Origin: an uncultured Bacteroidota bacterium
GTDB lineage: Bacteria; Bacteroidota; Bacteroidia; 2-12-FULL-35-15
Assembly: GCA_903847205.1 (NCBI GenBank)
Contig: CAINDA010000033.1
Coordinates: forward strand, 1 to 41,413
DNA length: 41,413 bases
Direction of reading: 5' to 3'
The notes below the pieces were generated by a model. It saw nothing but the letters and a program-made list of their open reading frames with translations, did no database searches and had not been told where the DNA came from. The position numbers and the translations under genes are program-made. Positions 17,965 through 34,339 of this stretch are shown here, in pieces (within the stretch, counting starts at the first letter, position 1; every line of letters starts with the position of its first letter).

Positions 17965-18013
17965 TTCGACAAGCTCAATATGACCACGACTAAGTCAGTC
18001 TGAGCTTGTCGAA
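17965..18013. repeat. Dispersed TTCGACAAGCTCA inverted repeat, copy 1
   Basis: The left arm (17965-17984) TTCGACAAGCTCAATATGAC pairs with the right arm 17994-18013 at 17 of 20 positions across a 9-base loop. A related inverted repeat occurs at 38941-38992, so this is a dispersed intergenic element rather than a gene-specific terminator. Confidence 0.72.
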
Positions 18014-18083
18014 GACTTTGGGCAGGATATTTTTGTTAAAATATCTCTTAAAAAAGGACATTGATTAGTATATTCTCTGCGCC

Positions 18084-18120
18084 CTCGCCTCGGAGTTTAT
18101 CCTGACGTAGGAAGGGCGAG
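18084..18120. repeat. GC-rich inverted repeat
   Basis: CTCGCC at 18084-18089 is complementary to GGCGAG at 18115-18120, around a loop containing GTTTATCCTGACG. The GC content stands out in an AT-rich spacer that already holds another mobile-looking palindrome (17965-18013). It is not followed by a T-run. Confidence 0.45.
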
Positions 18121-18171
18121 ACATTTTACCTCAAGCAATATATTTCACCAGCATTATCATAAACTAAAGAG

Positions 18172-18681
18172 ATGGAACCTAAAGATGATTTTAAAAAATA
18201 TTTCGATTCCAAAGAATACATCACAAAAATAATCGGTGCGGAAAATGAATCGGAAGCGCCTGCCGGAAAAGCAGAAAAAATAACAAATCTCATTTCTCTG
18301 GTAACAGACCCTAAAAACAAAAGTTTCAAAGAGGAAACACTTCTTGAATTAAAAAAAGAAAAAGAAGGAGAAACATTACTGCTTGCTATCGCAAGTCCCG
18401 AATCAATAAACAACAAACACATGCTGGTTGCAGCCTGCTGGGAATCAGAAATCAATTTTAGCAATTACCTGCCTTTTTTTATTCTGCTTGCTTTAGATCA
18501 GGATTATTTAGTGTCGCTTGAAGCGATGACGGTGATTTCCACAATGGAGGGGCCGTTTAACATGGATCACGTGAAAGAAGGAATAAAAAAAGTGAGAGCA
18601 GAACAAAAAAAACTTACCACCGAAAAAGCCGTGCTCCTGAATGATTTGGCTGCAGACTTGGAAAGCTTTCTCACAAAATAA
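18172..18681 (+). CDS. Uncharacterised cytoplasmic alpha-helical protein
   Basis: This 169-residue acidic and lysine-rich protein has no signal peptide or membrane span. The sequence is almost entirely predicted helix (KAEKITNLISLVTD, EETLLELKKEKEGETLLLAIA, YLVSLEAMTVISTME, KKVRAEQKKLTTEKAVLLNDLAADLESFLTK), which suggests a short HEAT-like or helical-bundle protein. I do not recognise a family. It stands alone: a 264-bp repeat-filled gap separates it from the gene before, and the gene after is convergent. Codon use and composition match the neighbours, and the coding frame is clean. Confidence 0.65.
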   Translation: MEPKDDFKKYFDSKEYITKIIGAENESEAPAGKAEKITNLISLVTDPKNKSFKEETLLELKKEKEGETLLLAIASPESINNKHMLVAACWESEINFSNYLPFFILLALDQDYLVSLEAMTVISTMEGPFNMDHVKEGIKKVRAEQKKLTTEKAVLLNDLAADLESFLTK

Positions 18682-18769
18682 AAAAGCAGCCTTTTATTTA
18701 AGCTGCAATTCTATCTGGAACTGTAGAAAATTCCATTCATACTATTCTATACAGGCAATGCTCTTTAAC

Positions 18770-19081
18770 TTAGGCCTGCGCAGCTGGTCCGCCGAAATTA
18801 AGCGGGAAGCCATTCGGCATATCAGTATCTTTTATAGCTCCGTGTATTTGTTCAAACTTTGAAATATTATCTTTCAAAGCTTTCATAAGTCTTTTCGCAT
18901 GCTGAGGGGTAAGTATCACACGTGATTTTACTTTTGCCTTAGGCACACCCGGCATCATTTTAATAAAATCAACTACAAATTCAGAGTTTGAATGTGTAAT
19001 TATTGCAAGGTTTGAATAAATACCTTCAGCTATTTCTTCGCTTAACTCAATATTTAATTGACTGTTGTTCGGCTCTTCCAT
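18770..19081 (-). CDS. DUF3467 family protein
   Basis: This is a small protein of 103 residues from MEEPNNSQLNIEL; a longer reading from 19150 adds 23 residues in AT-rich leader sequence and is not preferred. The core EIAEGIYSNLAIITHSNSEFVVDFIKMMPGVPKAKVKSRVILTPQHAKRLMKALKDNI is the DUF3467 signature, complete here. Members are small soluble proteins of unknown function, common in Bacteroidota. The C-terminal tail is Gly/Pro/Ala-rich. The gene lies 102 bp downstream of the giant collagen-like gene on the same strand, so read-through is possible. Confidence 0.85.
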   Translation of the reverse strand: MEEPNNSQLNIELSEEIAEGIYSNLAIITHSNSEFVVDFIKMMPGVPKAKVKSRVILTPQHAKRLMKALKDNISKFEQIHGAIKDTDMPNGFPLNFGGPAAQA

Positions 19082-19183
19082 TTTTTTTATTTTAGTGATT
19101 GTAAAATTAACAAAATTTATTAAAATCAGTTTTGAATTCTTTGAAATCACACAGTCGTTAGAATGATAAAATTTAAGATATTC

Positions 19184-26587
<7,404 letters not shown>

Positions 26588-26681
26588 AATTCATTTAGGT
26601 TTTAAATTCAACCACAGTAATAAATTAAAATAATAACAGGAAATAAAAATTTTAAATTTATTTTTAATAATTCTAAGAATA

Positions 26682-28508
26682 CTACTTCAACTCAGGCAAA
26701 GTATATTTCCTACCCTCGTTTTCTTTTTTAAGGTAATCCATTAAAGGTGCAAAATAATCAAGCATTGCTTTTGCGCTTAAATCACTTCCGGTTTTTTCTT
26801 TCAGCACTTCTCTCCAGTCTCTGCTGGCACCCGGCTTCATGATTTCGGAAATAAATTTTCCGATTTCTTTGTTTCCGAAATAATTGGTAGCATGAGGATC
26901 CTGATGAAGAATTTCTTTTGCAATATGATCATGCACCTGGAACAATAAAACGTAAGAAAGTGCATAATCATAATACTGTGCCGGATCATCATTAATATGT
27001 GTTTTTGTAGCTGCATCGCAGTATTCTTCACCTCTTTCGTTGGGAGGTGCTATACCTTGATATTGTTTTGCAAGCTCCCACCAGCGTTTGTTAAATTGAT
27101 CGGCAGGTAAATTTTCGGCATACAAATCATGTTCAAACATGCTCATAGTACCCGTACTGAAAGGGATGAATATCACATAATTCAAAGCCTCTTTCAGCAG
27201 GGTCTGCATCTCATCCGATTTTGTATTTTTAGGAATAAGATTTAGGTTTTCCATAAATGGTTTCTGCATAGCAGCCATTCCCATCATGCTTCCTAAAGCT
27301 TCGTGATAGGCTCGGTTAGCGCCCTGACGAAGCAAAATAGGCACATCAGGATTGCTGTAAGAAATGTAGTAATAAATATGTCCTAATTCATGATGAGCTG
27401 TTTCATACCATTCGCTGTTGGGAATAATGCTCATCAGCGACCGAACGTCTTTATCTAAATCCATGTGCCAGGCCGAAGCATGGTTGTTCTTTTTATACTT
27501 AGAATCAGCAGGCGCAGGATATAAATCTGATTTTTCCCAGAATGTTTTAGGAAGTTCCGGAAAACCAAGGCTCACATAAAACCGCTCACCCTGCTTTACA
27601 ATCCACTCGGCATCTTTTGTTTTTAAAGCGCTGTCTAAATTAACTCCTTTCACATCCACAAGACTTCCCCAATCCTGTCCCCAGCGGTTAGGCAGCCATT
27701 GAGCTGGAATTAAATCCGGAACTTCTTTTACACCGTATTTTTTTGCAAATTCATAACGGGCGTATGTATGCAGTTCGCGGTAAAGAGGATATAATTCTTT
27801 ATTAAATTTCTGAAGCATTTCCACCATTTCCTTCGAAGTCATGCCGTAATCGGAAACCTGGTATTCAAAAAAATCTTTATAGCCCAAACCCTGAACTGTT
27901 TTGTTGCGGAGATCACGCAGATTCACCAAACCGTCTTTCAAACCTTTACCTACTTCTTTGCTTGCCTCCCATGCTTTTTGGCGTTTCGCCATATTGGTTT
28001 CCTTTGCTAAAATCCCATCAATGTCATTTGCTGAAACCGATTTGCCATCAATCTTAAAATCAAAACCGAATAATTTTTCAGTCTGCTTTGTTTCAGCTTT
28101 AATACGCGATTTAACAACATCGGCAATAGTTCCGGGGTTGTTTGCGGCATTGTATAAAATGCATTTTAACTGCTTTACCTGCAGCTCTTTTAATTTATCT
28201 TTACGGGCCAGAAATTTATTTGCGGTTTCAATATTTTCGGTACTGCCAGTATATGCTGCAAGTTCTTCCTGCGCTTTGTTATTGGCTAAGGCGTTGGTAG
28301 AATCACCTTCGACAATATGTGTCTGAGATTTCCATGAAGTTTCATTTCCTATTATATTCAGCTCTTGATATTTTTTATTATATACATCTAAATAAGACTG
28401 TACGCTGTCTTGGATGGCTTTATCAGCATTTTTATTTTTTTCGTTTTTGCAGCCTACCCATGAATAAAGGGTTACAGCTCCAGCTAAAAGAATAAATTTT
28501 TTTTTCAT
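26682..28508 (-). CDS. M2 family peptidyl-dipeptidase (ACE-like) lipoprotein
   Basis: This 608-residue zinc metallopeptidase is predicted to remove dipeptides from peptide C termini in the periplasm or at the surface. The signal sequence MKKKFILLAGAVTLYSWVGC ends in a Cys consistent with lipidation (Cys20). The zinc site is HELGH at 373-377, with the third ligand Glu403 in RQGANRAYHEALG. The same block in human ACE reads HEMGH...REGANPGFHEAIG, and here two residues are inserted between the motifs. The FEHDLYAENLP and YYDYALSYVLLFQVHDHIA segments also fit the M2 fold, and overall length equals a single ACE domain. It is transcribed alone, divergent from the glycosyltransferase. Substrate preference cannot be read from the sequence. 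Confidence 0.92.
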   Translation of the reverse strand: MKKKFILLAGAVTLYSWVGCKNEKNKNADKAIQDSVQSYLDVYNKKYQELNIIGNETSWKSQTHIVEGDSTNALANNKAQEELAAYTGSTENIETANKFLARKDKLKELQVKQLKCILYNAANNPGTIADVVKSRIKAETKQTEKLFGFDFKIDGKSVSANDIDGILAKETNMAKRQKAWEASKEVGKGLKDGLVNLRDLRNKTVQGLGYKDFFEYQVSDYGMTSKEMVEMLQKFNKELYPLYRELHTYARYEFAKKYGVKEVPDLIPAQWLPNRWGQDWGSLVDVKGVNLDSALKTKDAEWIVKQGERFYVSLGFPELPKTFWEKSDLYPAPADSKYKKNNHASAWHMDLDKDVRSLMSIIPNSEWYETAHHELGHIYYYISYSNPDVPILLRQGANRAYHEALGSMMGMAAMQKPFMENLNLIPKNTKSDEMQTLLKEALNYVIFIPFSTGTMSMFEHDLYAENLPADQFNKRWWELAKQYQGIAPPNERGEEYCDAATKTHINDDPAQYYDYALSYVLLFQVHDHIAKEILHQDPHATNYFGNKEIGKFISEIMKPGASRDWREVLKEKTGSDLSAKAMLDYFAPLMDYLKKENEGRKYTLPELK

Positions 28509-28531
28509 TTTGTATGATTATTTAAGGGTTT

Positions 28532-28539
28532 CAAATATA
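28532..28539 (-). promoter_or_regulatory. Candidate -7 box for the M2 peptidase gene
   Basis: The minus-strand reading is TATATTTG, a perfect TAnnTTTG, ending 23 bases before the ATG at 28508. No good -33 TTG is found at 19 bases. Confidence 0.4.
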
Positions 28540-28653
28540 GTAAATTAACCCAGTGGAAATCTTGAAATGCTAAAACTATATCCTGATTTATTTAAAATAA
28601 ATATCAAGTTTTCGCTCAGCCTTCCTAAAGAACTAAAGAGAATGCTAAATCAT

Positions 28654-28661
28654 TATCTTTG
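28654..28661 (+). promoter_or_regulatory. Candidate -7 box abutting the GT4 start codon
   Basis: TATCTTTG matches the Bacteroidota -7 consensus and is identical to the C10 protease box, but it ends only four bases before the ATG at 28666. If used, the transcript would have almost no leader. A -33 TTG at the right distance is not evident. Confidence 0.4.
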
Positions 28662-28665
28662 CCAG

Positions 28666-29826
28666 ATGTTATCTCAAAAACAAAAAGTGATTATTGTTGG
28701 TCCTGCATTTCCCCTAAGGGGCGGTATTGCTAATTTTAATGAAGCATTATGCCGGGCAATGAATACTTCAGGTATTGATGCAAAAATAATTTCATTTTCA
28801 TTGCAGTATCCTGGTTTTTTATTTCCCGGTAAAACTCAGTATGATACTGGCAAAGGCCCGCAGGACATCATTATTGAAACAAAAATAAATTCGATTAATC
28901 CTTTAAACTGGCTGCGTGTTGCCCGGCAGATTAAACAGGAACAGCCGGATTATGTGGTGTTTCGATATTGGCTGCCTTTTATGGGGCCTTGTTTGGGAAC
29001 TATTGTAAAACAAATAAAAAAGGGAACAAAAATCAAAACAATTGCAATTCTGGACAACCTGATTCCCCATGAAAAACGTTTTGGAGATATTGCTTTTACC
29101 AAGTATTTTGTAAAGCACTGCGATGGTTTTATTGCTATGTCGGCTTCGGTATTAAATGATTTGCAAAGCTTTGTTATTACTAATAAAAAAACATTTCTGC
29201 CTCATCCTATTTATGATATCTTCGGCGAAAAAGCTTCTAAAGCCGAAGCTTTGAAACATTTACATCTGGATTCAAATGACAAACATATTCTGTTTTTCGG
29301 TTTTATCCGCAAGTACAAAGGTTTGGATTTACTTCTTGAAGCAATGGCTGATGCACGCATAAGGCAGATTGGTTTAAAGCTGATTGTGGCCGGGGAATAT
29401 TATGAAGATGCTGCTTATTATAACACTATAATCAGTAAAAATAATTTAGAAAATTCTGTGATTTTGAAAACAGAATTTATTCCCTCTGAAGAAGTCCGCT
29501 ATTATTTTTGCGCGGCAGATATGGTTGCCCAGCCTTATAGAACTGCTACACAGAGCGGTGTTACGCAGATTGCATATCATTTTGAAAAGCCGATGCTGGT
29601 TACAAATGTCGGCGGTCTGCCTGAAATTGTACCGCATAACAAAGTCGGGTACGTAACGGAAGTAAGTTCAAAAGCAATTGCTGATGCCATAGTTGATTTT
29701 TATGTCAATGATAAAGAAGAGCTTTTCACGCAGAATACTATCATTGAAAAACAGAGGTTCAAATGGAGTTCGTTTGTGCAGGGCGTGCAGGATTTGTTTG
29801 AGAAAATTGTTCAGCAGGATAAATAA
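28666..29826 (+). CDS. GT4-like glycosyltransferase
   Basis: This GT-B enzyme has 386 residues from MLSQKQKVIIVGPAFPLRGG. A longer reading from 28567 adds 33 residues before the first Rossmann strand and is not favoured. The N-terminal domain has the glycine-rich PLRGGIANFNEAL acceptor loop. The C-terminal domain has ILFFGFIRKYKGLDLLLEAMA (start of the second Rossmann fold) and the donor-binding stretch AADMVAQPYRTATQSGVTQIAYHFEKPMLVTNVGGLPEIV, matching the E/x7/E-type region of family GT4. It probably transfers a sugar nucleotide-derived sugar to a glycan or lipid at the inner membrane. Specificity is not readable. It stands alone, divergent from the M2 peptidase. Confidence 0.85.
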   Translation: MLSQKQKVIIVGPAFPLRGGIANFNEALCRAMNTSGIDAKIISFSLQYPGFLFPGKTQYDTGKGPQDIIIETKINSINPLNWLRVARQIKQEQPDYVVFRYWLPFMGPCLGTIVKQIKKGTKIKTIAILDNLIPHEKRFGDIAFTKYFVKHCDGFIAMSASVLNDLQSFVITNKKTFLPHPIYDIFGEKASKAEALKHLHLDSNDKHILFFGFIRKYKGLDLLLEAMADARIRQIGLKLIVAGEYYEDAAYYNTIISKNNLENSVILKTEFIPSEEVRYYFCAADMVAQPYRTATQSGVTQIAYHFEKPMLVTNVGGLPEIVPHNKVGYVTEVSSKAIADAIVDFYVNDKEELFTQNTIIEKQRFKWSSFVQGVQDLFEKIVQQDK

Positions 29827-29994
29827 TTTTTCTTTCCGCCAGCGGAATTTCCAATTGTGACTTCTCTTCCAAATTCAATGTTTAATTTTTTGAAAATTCC
29901 CTTGAACTTATTTTAGTATTTTTACAATAATAAAAGCTGATTAAAGCTGAATGTATCTTTTGTGATTTTCAGCGTTATAAATTTAAACTCAAAT

Positions 29995-30795
29995 ATGAAT
30001 AAGTTAACAAAAGGATTATATACTGCATTAAGTATTTTGTTTTTTACAGCTCAAGCTGCAGCTCAGGTTTATGCACCTAATATAACTGATGCAAAAGGCA
30101 AAAAACAAGGTTATTGGATTAAGCTTGATGAGAATAAAAAGAAAATATATGAAGGCAGTTTTGTAAATGATAATCCTTCCGGAAAATTTACATATTATTA
30201 CGAAACGGGAACAACAAAAGCTGTTTCCAATTTTTCAGAAAATGGAAAAGTAAGCCATACACAGCTTTTTAGTTTTGAAGGAAAATTGGCTGCTGTTGGG
30301 AAATATATTGATCAGAAAAAAGACAGTGTATGGAAGTATTATAATAACGATGGTAAATTATTGTCGGAGGATACCTACTTGAATGGCGAAAAAAATGGCA
30401 GCTGTAAAGTATATTACAACAGCGGGCCGGTATCTGAAGATAAAACATGGCTGAATGGTGTCTGTGAGGGCCCCTCCATCAAGTATTTCGAAAACGGGGA
30501 GATAAAATTCAAAGGACAGAATGTTAAAAATAAAATAGAGGGCAAAGCTATTTTTAATTATCCTTCAGGAAAAGTATATGCAGAAGGCAATTATATAAAT
30601 GATTACAAAGAAGGCAAATGGAATTATTACAAAGAAGACGGCACTTTGCAAAAAAAGATGGAATATAAAAAAGGCAGAGAACAGGGAAAAACAGAAAGTT
30701 TTATGACAAAAGAGGAAGAAGAAAAGGCGAAAAAAAAGTATGAAGGATCTGATAAAAAAGACATGGATATGCAGGGTGACGATATTCCAAAATAA
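29995..30795 (+). CDS. Secreted MORN-like (YwqK family) repeat protein
   Basis: This 266-residue protein starts at MNKLTKGLYTALSILFFTAQAAAQ, a clear signal peptide; an upstream Met at 29962 would bury it and is rejected. The mature part is a run of MORN-variant repeats of about 22-25 residues built on the pattern G-x-W-x-Y-Y-x-x-x-G-x-x-x (examples SGKFTYYYETGTTKAVSNF, DSVWKYYNNDGKLLSEDTY, EGKWNYYKEDGTLQKKMEY). These form an extended beta-meander. Databases often label such proteins YwqK antitoxins, but no toxin is adjacent and the protein is exported, so a toxin-antitoxin role is not supported. The C terminus is charged (EEEEKAKKKYEGSDKKDMD). Function is unknown. Confidence 0.82.
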   Translation: MNKLTKGLYTALSILFFTAQAAAQVYAPNITDAKGKKQGYWIKLDENKKKIYEGSFVNDNPSGKFTYYYETGTTKAVSNFSENGKVSHTQLFSFEGKLAAVGKYIDQKKDSVWKYYNNDGKLLSEDTYLNGEKNGSCKVYYNSGPVSEDKTWLNGVCEGPSIKYFENGEIKFKGQNVKNKIEGKAIFNYPSGKVYAEGNYINDYKEGKWNYYKEDGTLQKKMEYKKGREQGKTESFMTKEEEEKAKKKYEGSDKKDMDMQGDDIPK

Positions 30796-30904
30796 ACAAG
30801 GACTGGTTTACTAAGAACTGCTGTGAAAGGGATTCAGAAAGAATGAAAACCAGTAATTATTTTTTGTTAAATTGATTTGAACAGTTATCAAATAAAAATA
30901 TTAA

Positions 30905-32011
30905 ATGAGTAAAAAAGGAAAAGTGCTTTTAGCAATGAGCGGCGGAATTGACAGCTCCATTGCGGCATTATTGCTTCATGAGCAGGGATATGAGGTGGTG
31001 GGTATAACAATGAAAACCTGGGATTACGCATCATCAGGAGGCTCCAGCAAAGAAACAGGATGCTGCAGTCTGGATTCAATTAACGATGCCCGCTTACTGG
31101 CTGTGAACTTAGGGTTTCCGCATTTTATACTTGATATCAGAAATGAATTCGGAAACTATGTGATTGATAATTTTGTTGAAGAATATTTAGCAGGACGCAC
31201 TCCTAACCCTTGTGTATTGTGCAATACACATATTAAATGGGAAGCCCTTTTGAAACGGGCCGATATGCTGAACTGCGAATTTATCGCAACAGGCCACTAC
31301 GCGCGCATCCGGCAGGAAAATAACCGGTATGTGATTTCAAAGGGGCTTGACCAGACAAAAGATCAATCTTACGTTTTGTGGGGCTTGACTCAGGAGAGCT
31401 TAAAACGTACAATTTTTCCGCTTCAGAATTATCAGAAATCGGAAATTAAACAAATGGCGATTGACAATGGTTATGTTGATTTAGCAACGAAAAGCGAGAG
31501 TTACGAAATTTGTTTTGTGCCGGATAATAATTACCGCGAATTTTTAAAACATAAAGTGGATGGCCTGGAGAAACGCGTTGACGGCGGAAATTTTATTGAC
31601 AGAACCGGCAGAGTTTTGGGAAAACATAAAGGATATCCTTTTTATACTATCGGGCAGCGCAAGGGCTTAGAAATAGCTGTGGGTGAGCCGCTGCATGTTT
31701 TGGAAATTGTGCCTGAAACAAATACTGTTGTATTGGGTAGCAAGGAAGAATTGGAATTACAGCAGATGATAGTGGGCAAAGTAAACCTGATTAAATATGC
31801 ACAATTACCCGATAACTTTGAAGCACTGACGAAAATCCGTTATAAAGATCCGGGTACTATGGCTGCATTTACTAATGACGGAAATAAATTGAATTTACTT
31901 TTTCACAGCCCTGTATCAGCAATAGCACCGGGGCAGTCGGCTGTATTTTATGAAGGTGATGATTTAGTCGGCGGCGGAATAATTGAGCGTCCCCGTACCA
32001 TTTTAATTTAA
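30905..32011 (+). CDS. mnmA: tRNA-specific 2-thiouridylase MnmA
   Basis: This 368-residue cytoplasmic enzyme puts the sulfur into 2-thiouridine at wobble position 34 of Lys, Glu and Gln tRNAs, using ATP and persulfide sulfur. It has the PP-loop MSGGIDSSIAALLL near the N terminus, catalytic Cys103 in TPNPCVLCN and the partner Cys203 in YEICFVPD, plus GHYARI and the C-terminal beta-barrel with IGQRKGLEIAVGEPLHVLEI. Length and all motifs are intact. The CxxC (103/106) in PNPCVLCN fits the common MnmA type. The subtilase gene starts 10 bp after its stop, so the two are probably cotranscribed. Confidence 0.96.
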   Translation: MSKKGKVLLAMSGGIDSSIAALLLHEQGYEVVGITMKTWDYASSGGSSKETGCCSLDSINDARLLAVNLGFPHFILDIRNEFGNYVIDNFVEEYLAGRTPNPCVLCNTHIKWEALLKRADMLNCEFIATGHYARIRQENNRYVISKGLDQTKDQSYVLWGLTQESLKRTIFPLQNYQKSEIKQMAIDNGYVDLATKSESYEICFVPDNNYREFLKHKVDGLEKRVDGGNFIDRTGRVLGKHKGYPFYTIGQRKGLEIAVGEPLHVLEIVPETNTVVLGSKEELELQQMIVGKVNLIKYAQLPDNFEALTKIRYKDPGTMAAFTNDGNKLNLLFHSPVSAIAPGQSAVFYEGDDLVGGGIIERPRTILI

Positions 32012-32021
32012 ACGAACCTGA

Positions 32022-33725
32022 ATGGGATCATTGAAGAAAAACAGAATAAAAAAAATTATTTCCTTTTTATCAGCTGTATTATTTTTTCATTTTGTTTCTG
32101 CACAGAATGGTCAGAAAAAATATTGGATTCAGCTGAAGGACAAAAACGGAAGTCCGTTTAGTATAAACAACCCTGATACATATTTGTCGAAAGGCGCTAT
32201 AGCACGCAGAAGCAGGCAGCACATACCAATCAGCAGCAGCGATTTACCTGTTAATCCAACTTACATAAATCAAATAAAAGCTGCTGGAGCTGCTTTTATC
32301 AATCAGTCGAAATGGTTCAATGCAATTACTGTTTCGGCCTCTGATACTAATGCAATTAATGCGGTTAAAGCATTACCATTTGTGAAGTCAGTTCAAAAAT
32401 TGGAAGAGCCTTTAAATAAGAATGTGTCTTCAAAATTTGAATTCGAAAGTACTACAGCAATTGCAGTTAATCCTGAAAGATCACCTTCACCGTTACCTCA
32501 GACAGGTTTAAATTACGGTATTTCATTCAGCCAGGCAAATCAAATAGGTGCGGACTGCTTGCATAACCTAGGTTATCAGGGGCAGGGAATGACCATCGCT
32601 GTGCTTGATGCAGGTTTTTTTAATGCCAATATATTACCAGCTTTCGACAGTATGTTTATTAATCATCAATTGCTTGGAACACGTGATTTTGTTACTGGCG
32701 ACACATTGGTTTTCGAAGATTACCCGCATGGAATGAATGTGCTTTCCTGTATGGCCGGCAATCTTCCCGGGCGGATTGTTGGGACTGCACCTAAGGCGAA
32801 GTACTGGTTGCTGCGCACTGAAAATGCAAATTCAGAAACTATCAGCGAAGAATATAATTGGCTGAGAGGTGCTGAGTTTGCGGACAGCGTGGGCGTTGAT
32901 GTTATTAACTCTTCATTAGGTTATAATTATTTTGATACTGCTTCATATAATCATACTTACGCAGATATGAACGGCCATACTACAGTTATTTCAAAAGCTG
33001 CCGAATGGGCTGCCAGAAAAGGAATCCTGGTTGTGTCAAGTGCAGGGAATTCCGCCGGACCTCCCTGGTATAAAATTACCGCACCTGCTGATGCCGACAG
33101 TATTTTAACGGTAGGGGCAGTTGATTCGAATGGTGTTATTGCTTCTTTCAGTTCACGCGGCTTAACCTTCGACGGCCGCATAAAGCCAAACGTTGCCGCA
33201 AGAGGTCTTCAGGCTGTAATAGCTGCAAATGCAGGTGATATAGCAATGGAAAACGGTACTTCTTTTTCATCTCCTATTTCGGCAGGCGCTGCAGCTTGTT
33301 TGTGGCAGGCTAATCCTTCTGCAACAGTAATAGAACTTATTAATGCTATTCAGCAGAGCGCAACTCAGGCTTCAACACCTGATTCTATAAAGGGGTACGG
33401 TATTCCGAATTTCTGCGCTGCTCATACAATTCTTACTGGTATTGAATCAAAACAGCCTGCAGATAATAAATTCAATGTATATCCCGATCCATTTAATGAT
33501 AATTTTAATGTTACTTTTTATTCCGAAAAAAAGCAGACTATTGTGCTTGAGCTTTATGATATGGAAGGACGTAAAATAAGGGCAGAAGAAAGAAAATCAG
33601 ATGCAGGAAGCTTAAGCACTTTTAATATTTCAGACATGGACATACTGCCGAACGGTTTGTACCTGATCAGATTGACAGCCAATGGCAGCAGTCTTTATAA
33701 GAAGCTTGTTAAAAACAAATATTGA
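32022..33725 (+). CDS. S8 subtilisin-like serine protease with T9SS type A sorting domain
   Basis: This 567-residue secreted peptidase has a signal peptide with a basic start (MGSLKKNRIKKI) and hydrophobic ISFLSAVLFFHFVSAQ. A propeptide-like region follows (about 30-140), containing the SKGAIARRSRQ segment typical of Bacteroidota subtilases. The catalytic triad is Asp196 (GMTIAVLDAGFF), His236 (YPHGMNVLSCMAG) and Ser414 (NGTSFSSPISAGAAA); SSAGNSAGP supplies the oxyanion Asn. The C terminus FNVYPDPFNDNFNVTF...LYDMEGRKI...LPNGLYLIRL...KKLVKN is a type A sorting domain of the type IX system. The start lies 10 bp after mnmA, an unusual operon partner that probably reflects simple read-through. 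Confidence 0.93.
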   Translation: MGSLKKNRIKKIISFLSAVLFFHFVSAQNGQKKYWIQLKDKNGSPFSINNPDTYLSKGAIARRSRQHIPISSSDLPVNPTYINQIKAAGAAFINQSKWFNAITVSASDTNAINAVKALPFVKSVQKLEEPLNKNVSSKFEFESTTAIAVNPERSPSPLPQTGLNYGISFSQANQIGADCLHNLGYQGQGMTIAVLDAGFFNANILPAFDSMFINHQLLGTRDFVTGDTLVFEDYPHGMNVLSCMAGNLPGRIVGTAPKAKYWLLRTENANSETISEEYNWLRGAEFADSVGVDVINSSLGYNYFDTASYNHTYADMNGHTTVISKAAEWAARKGILVVSSAGNSAGPPWYKITAPADADSILTVGAVDSNGVIASFSSRGLTFDGRIKPNVAARGLQAVIAANAGDIAMENGTSFSSPISAGAAACLWQANPSATVIELINAIQQSATQASTPDSIKGYGIPNFCAAHTILTGIESKQPADNKFNVYPDPFNDNFNVTFYSEKKQTIVLELYDMEGRKIRAEERKSDAGSLSTFNISDMDILPNGLYLIRLTANGSSLYKKLVKNKY

Positions 33726-33826
33726 ATTTTTATTTTATAAGTTTGAGCTAAAATAATTTTGATGTACTGGTTAAAAAAAAATTAGTTTTGAGTCCGAATC
33801 TGATAATTATGAGGTTTTAATATTAA

Positions 33827-33846
33827 CTCCGCCTTTTAAGGCGGAG
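33827..33846. repeat. Left REP-like palindrome of the transposase locus
   Basis: CTCCGCCTT and AAGGCGGAG form a perfect 9-bp stem around TT. The copy at 34367-34386 is the same sequence in reverse orientation with one stem mismatch, so the two bracket the transposase as inverted repeats. Confidence 0.8.
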
Positions 33847-33868
33847 ATAATCACAGGGCCGGAAATAA

Positions 33869-33882
33869 AGGGCTTCAGCCCT
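33869..33882. repeat. Second REP-like hairpin upstream of the transposase
   Basis: AGGGCT-TC-AGCCCT is a perfect 6-bp stem with a 2-base loop, 25 bases before the transposase ATG. The same stem with an AA loop appears at 39707-39720, far from the transposase. Confidence 0.72.
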
Positions 33883-33907
33883 GAAAAAACACAAAAAATA
33901 TACTAAT

Positions 33908-34339
33908 ATGTCTTTTGTAAAAGTAATGATTCACGCAGTTTGGGGTACTAAAAGCCGCTACCCTTTTCTAACAAAAGAAATTAAACTGAAAGTGATAACA
34001 CATATCAAAGAAAATGCTCACAAAAAACAAATTTTTATTGACAGATTGAATGGTCATACCGATCATTTACATTGTTTATTTGGACTAAATGCTGATATGA
34101 GTATTTCTAAAACATTGCGGCTCTTAAAAGGAGAATCTGCATTCTGGATCAACAATCAACAATTTACTAATTCAAAGTTTGAATGGGCAGACGAGTATTT
34201 TGCGGTATCAGTCAGCGAATCTATGCTTGACAAGGTGCGTGCATATATTGATAATCAGGAAGAACACCATAAAAAAGCAACATTCATGCAGGAATACGAA
34301 GAGTTCATTAAGAAATACAGCTTTAAAAATCATGGCTAA
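33908..34339 (+). CDS. REP-associated tyrosine transposase (Y1/HUH, IS200-like)
   Basis: This 143-residue single-strand DNA transposase has the HUH metal site His53-Leu-His55 in GHTDHLHCLF and catalytic Tyr113 in VRAYIDNQEEHHKK. Length fits IS200 TnpA and short RAYT proteins. It is flanked by palindromes in inverted orientation (33827-33846 and 34367-34386), the arrangement of REP/BIME loci rather than of a plain IS200. Its stop codon lies within the stem GGCT-AA-AGCC (34334-34343). Similar stems occur at 39684-39812 without a transposase gene, suggesting this enzyme can mobilise, or has mobilised, small copies. No TnpB/IscB partner is present. The reading frame is intact. Confidence 0.88.
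   Translation: MSFVKVMIHAVWGTKSRYPFLTKEIKLKVITHIKENAHKKQIFIDRLNGHTDHLHCLFGLNADMSISKTLRLLKGESAFWINNQQFTNSKFEWADEYFAVSVSESMLDKVRAYIDNQEEHHKKATFMQEYEEFIKKYSFKNHG

Noticed and set aside
18686-18706. Rho-independent terminator after the 169-residue protein gene
   Set aside because: GCAGC/GCTGC makes only a 5-bp stem with an 11-base loop and no T-run follows.
29995-30795. YwqK-type toxin-antitoxin system
   Set aside because: The protein has a signal peptide and MORN-like repeats, and no toxin gene lies beside it.
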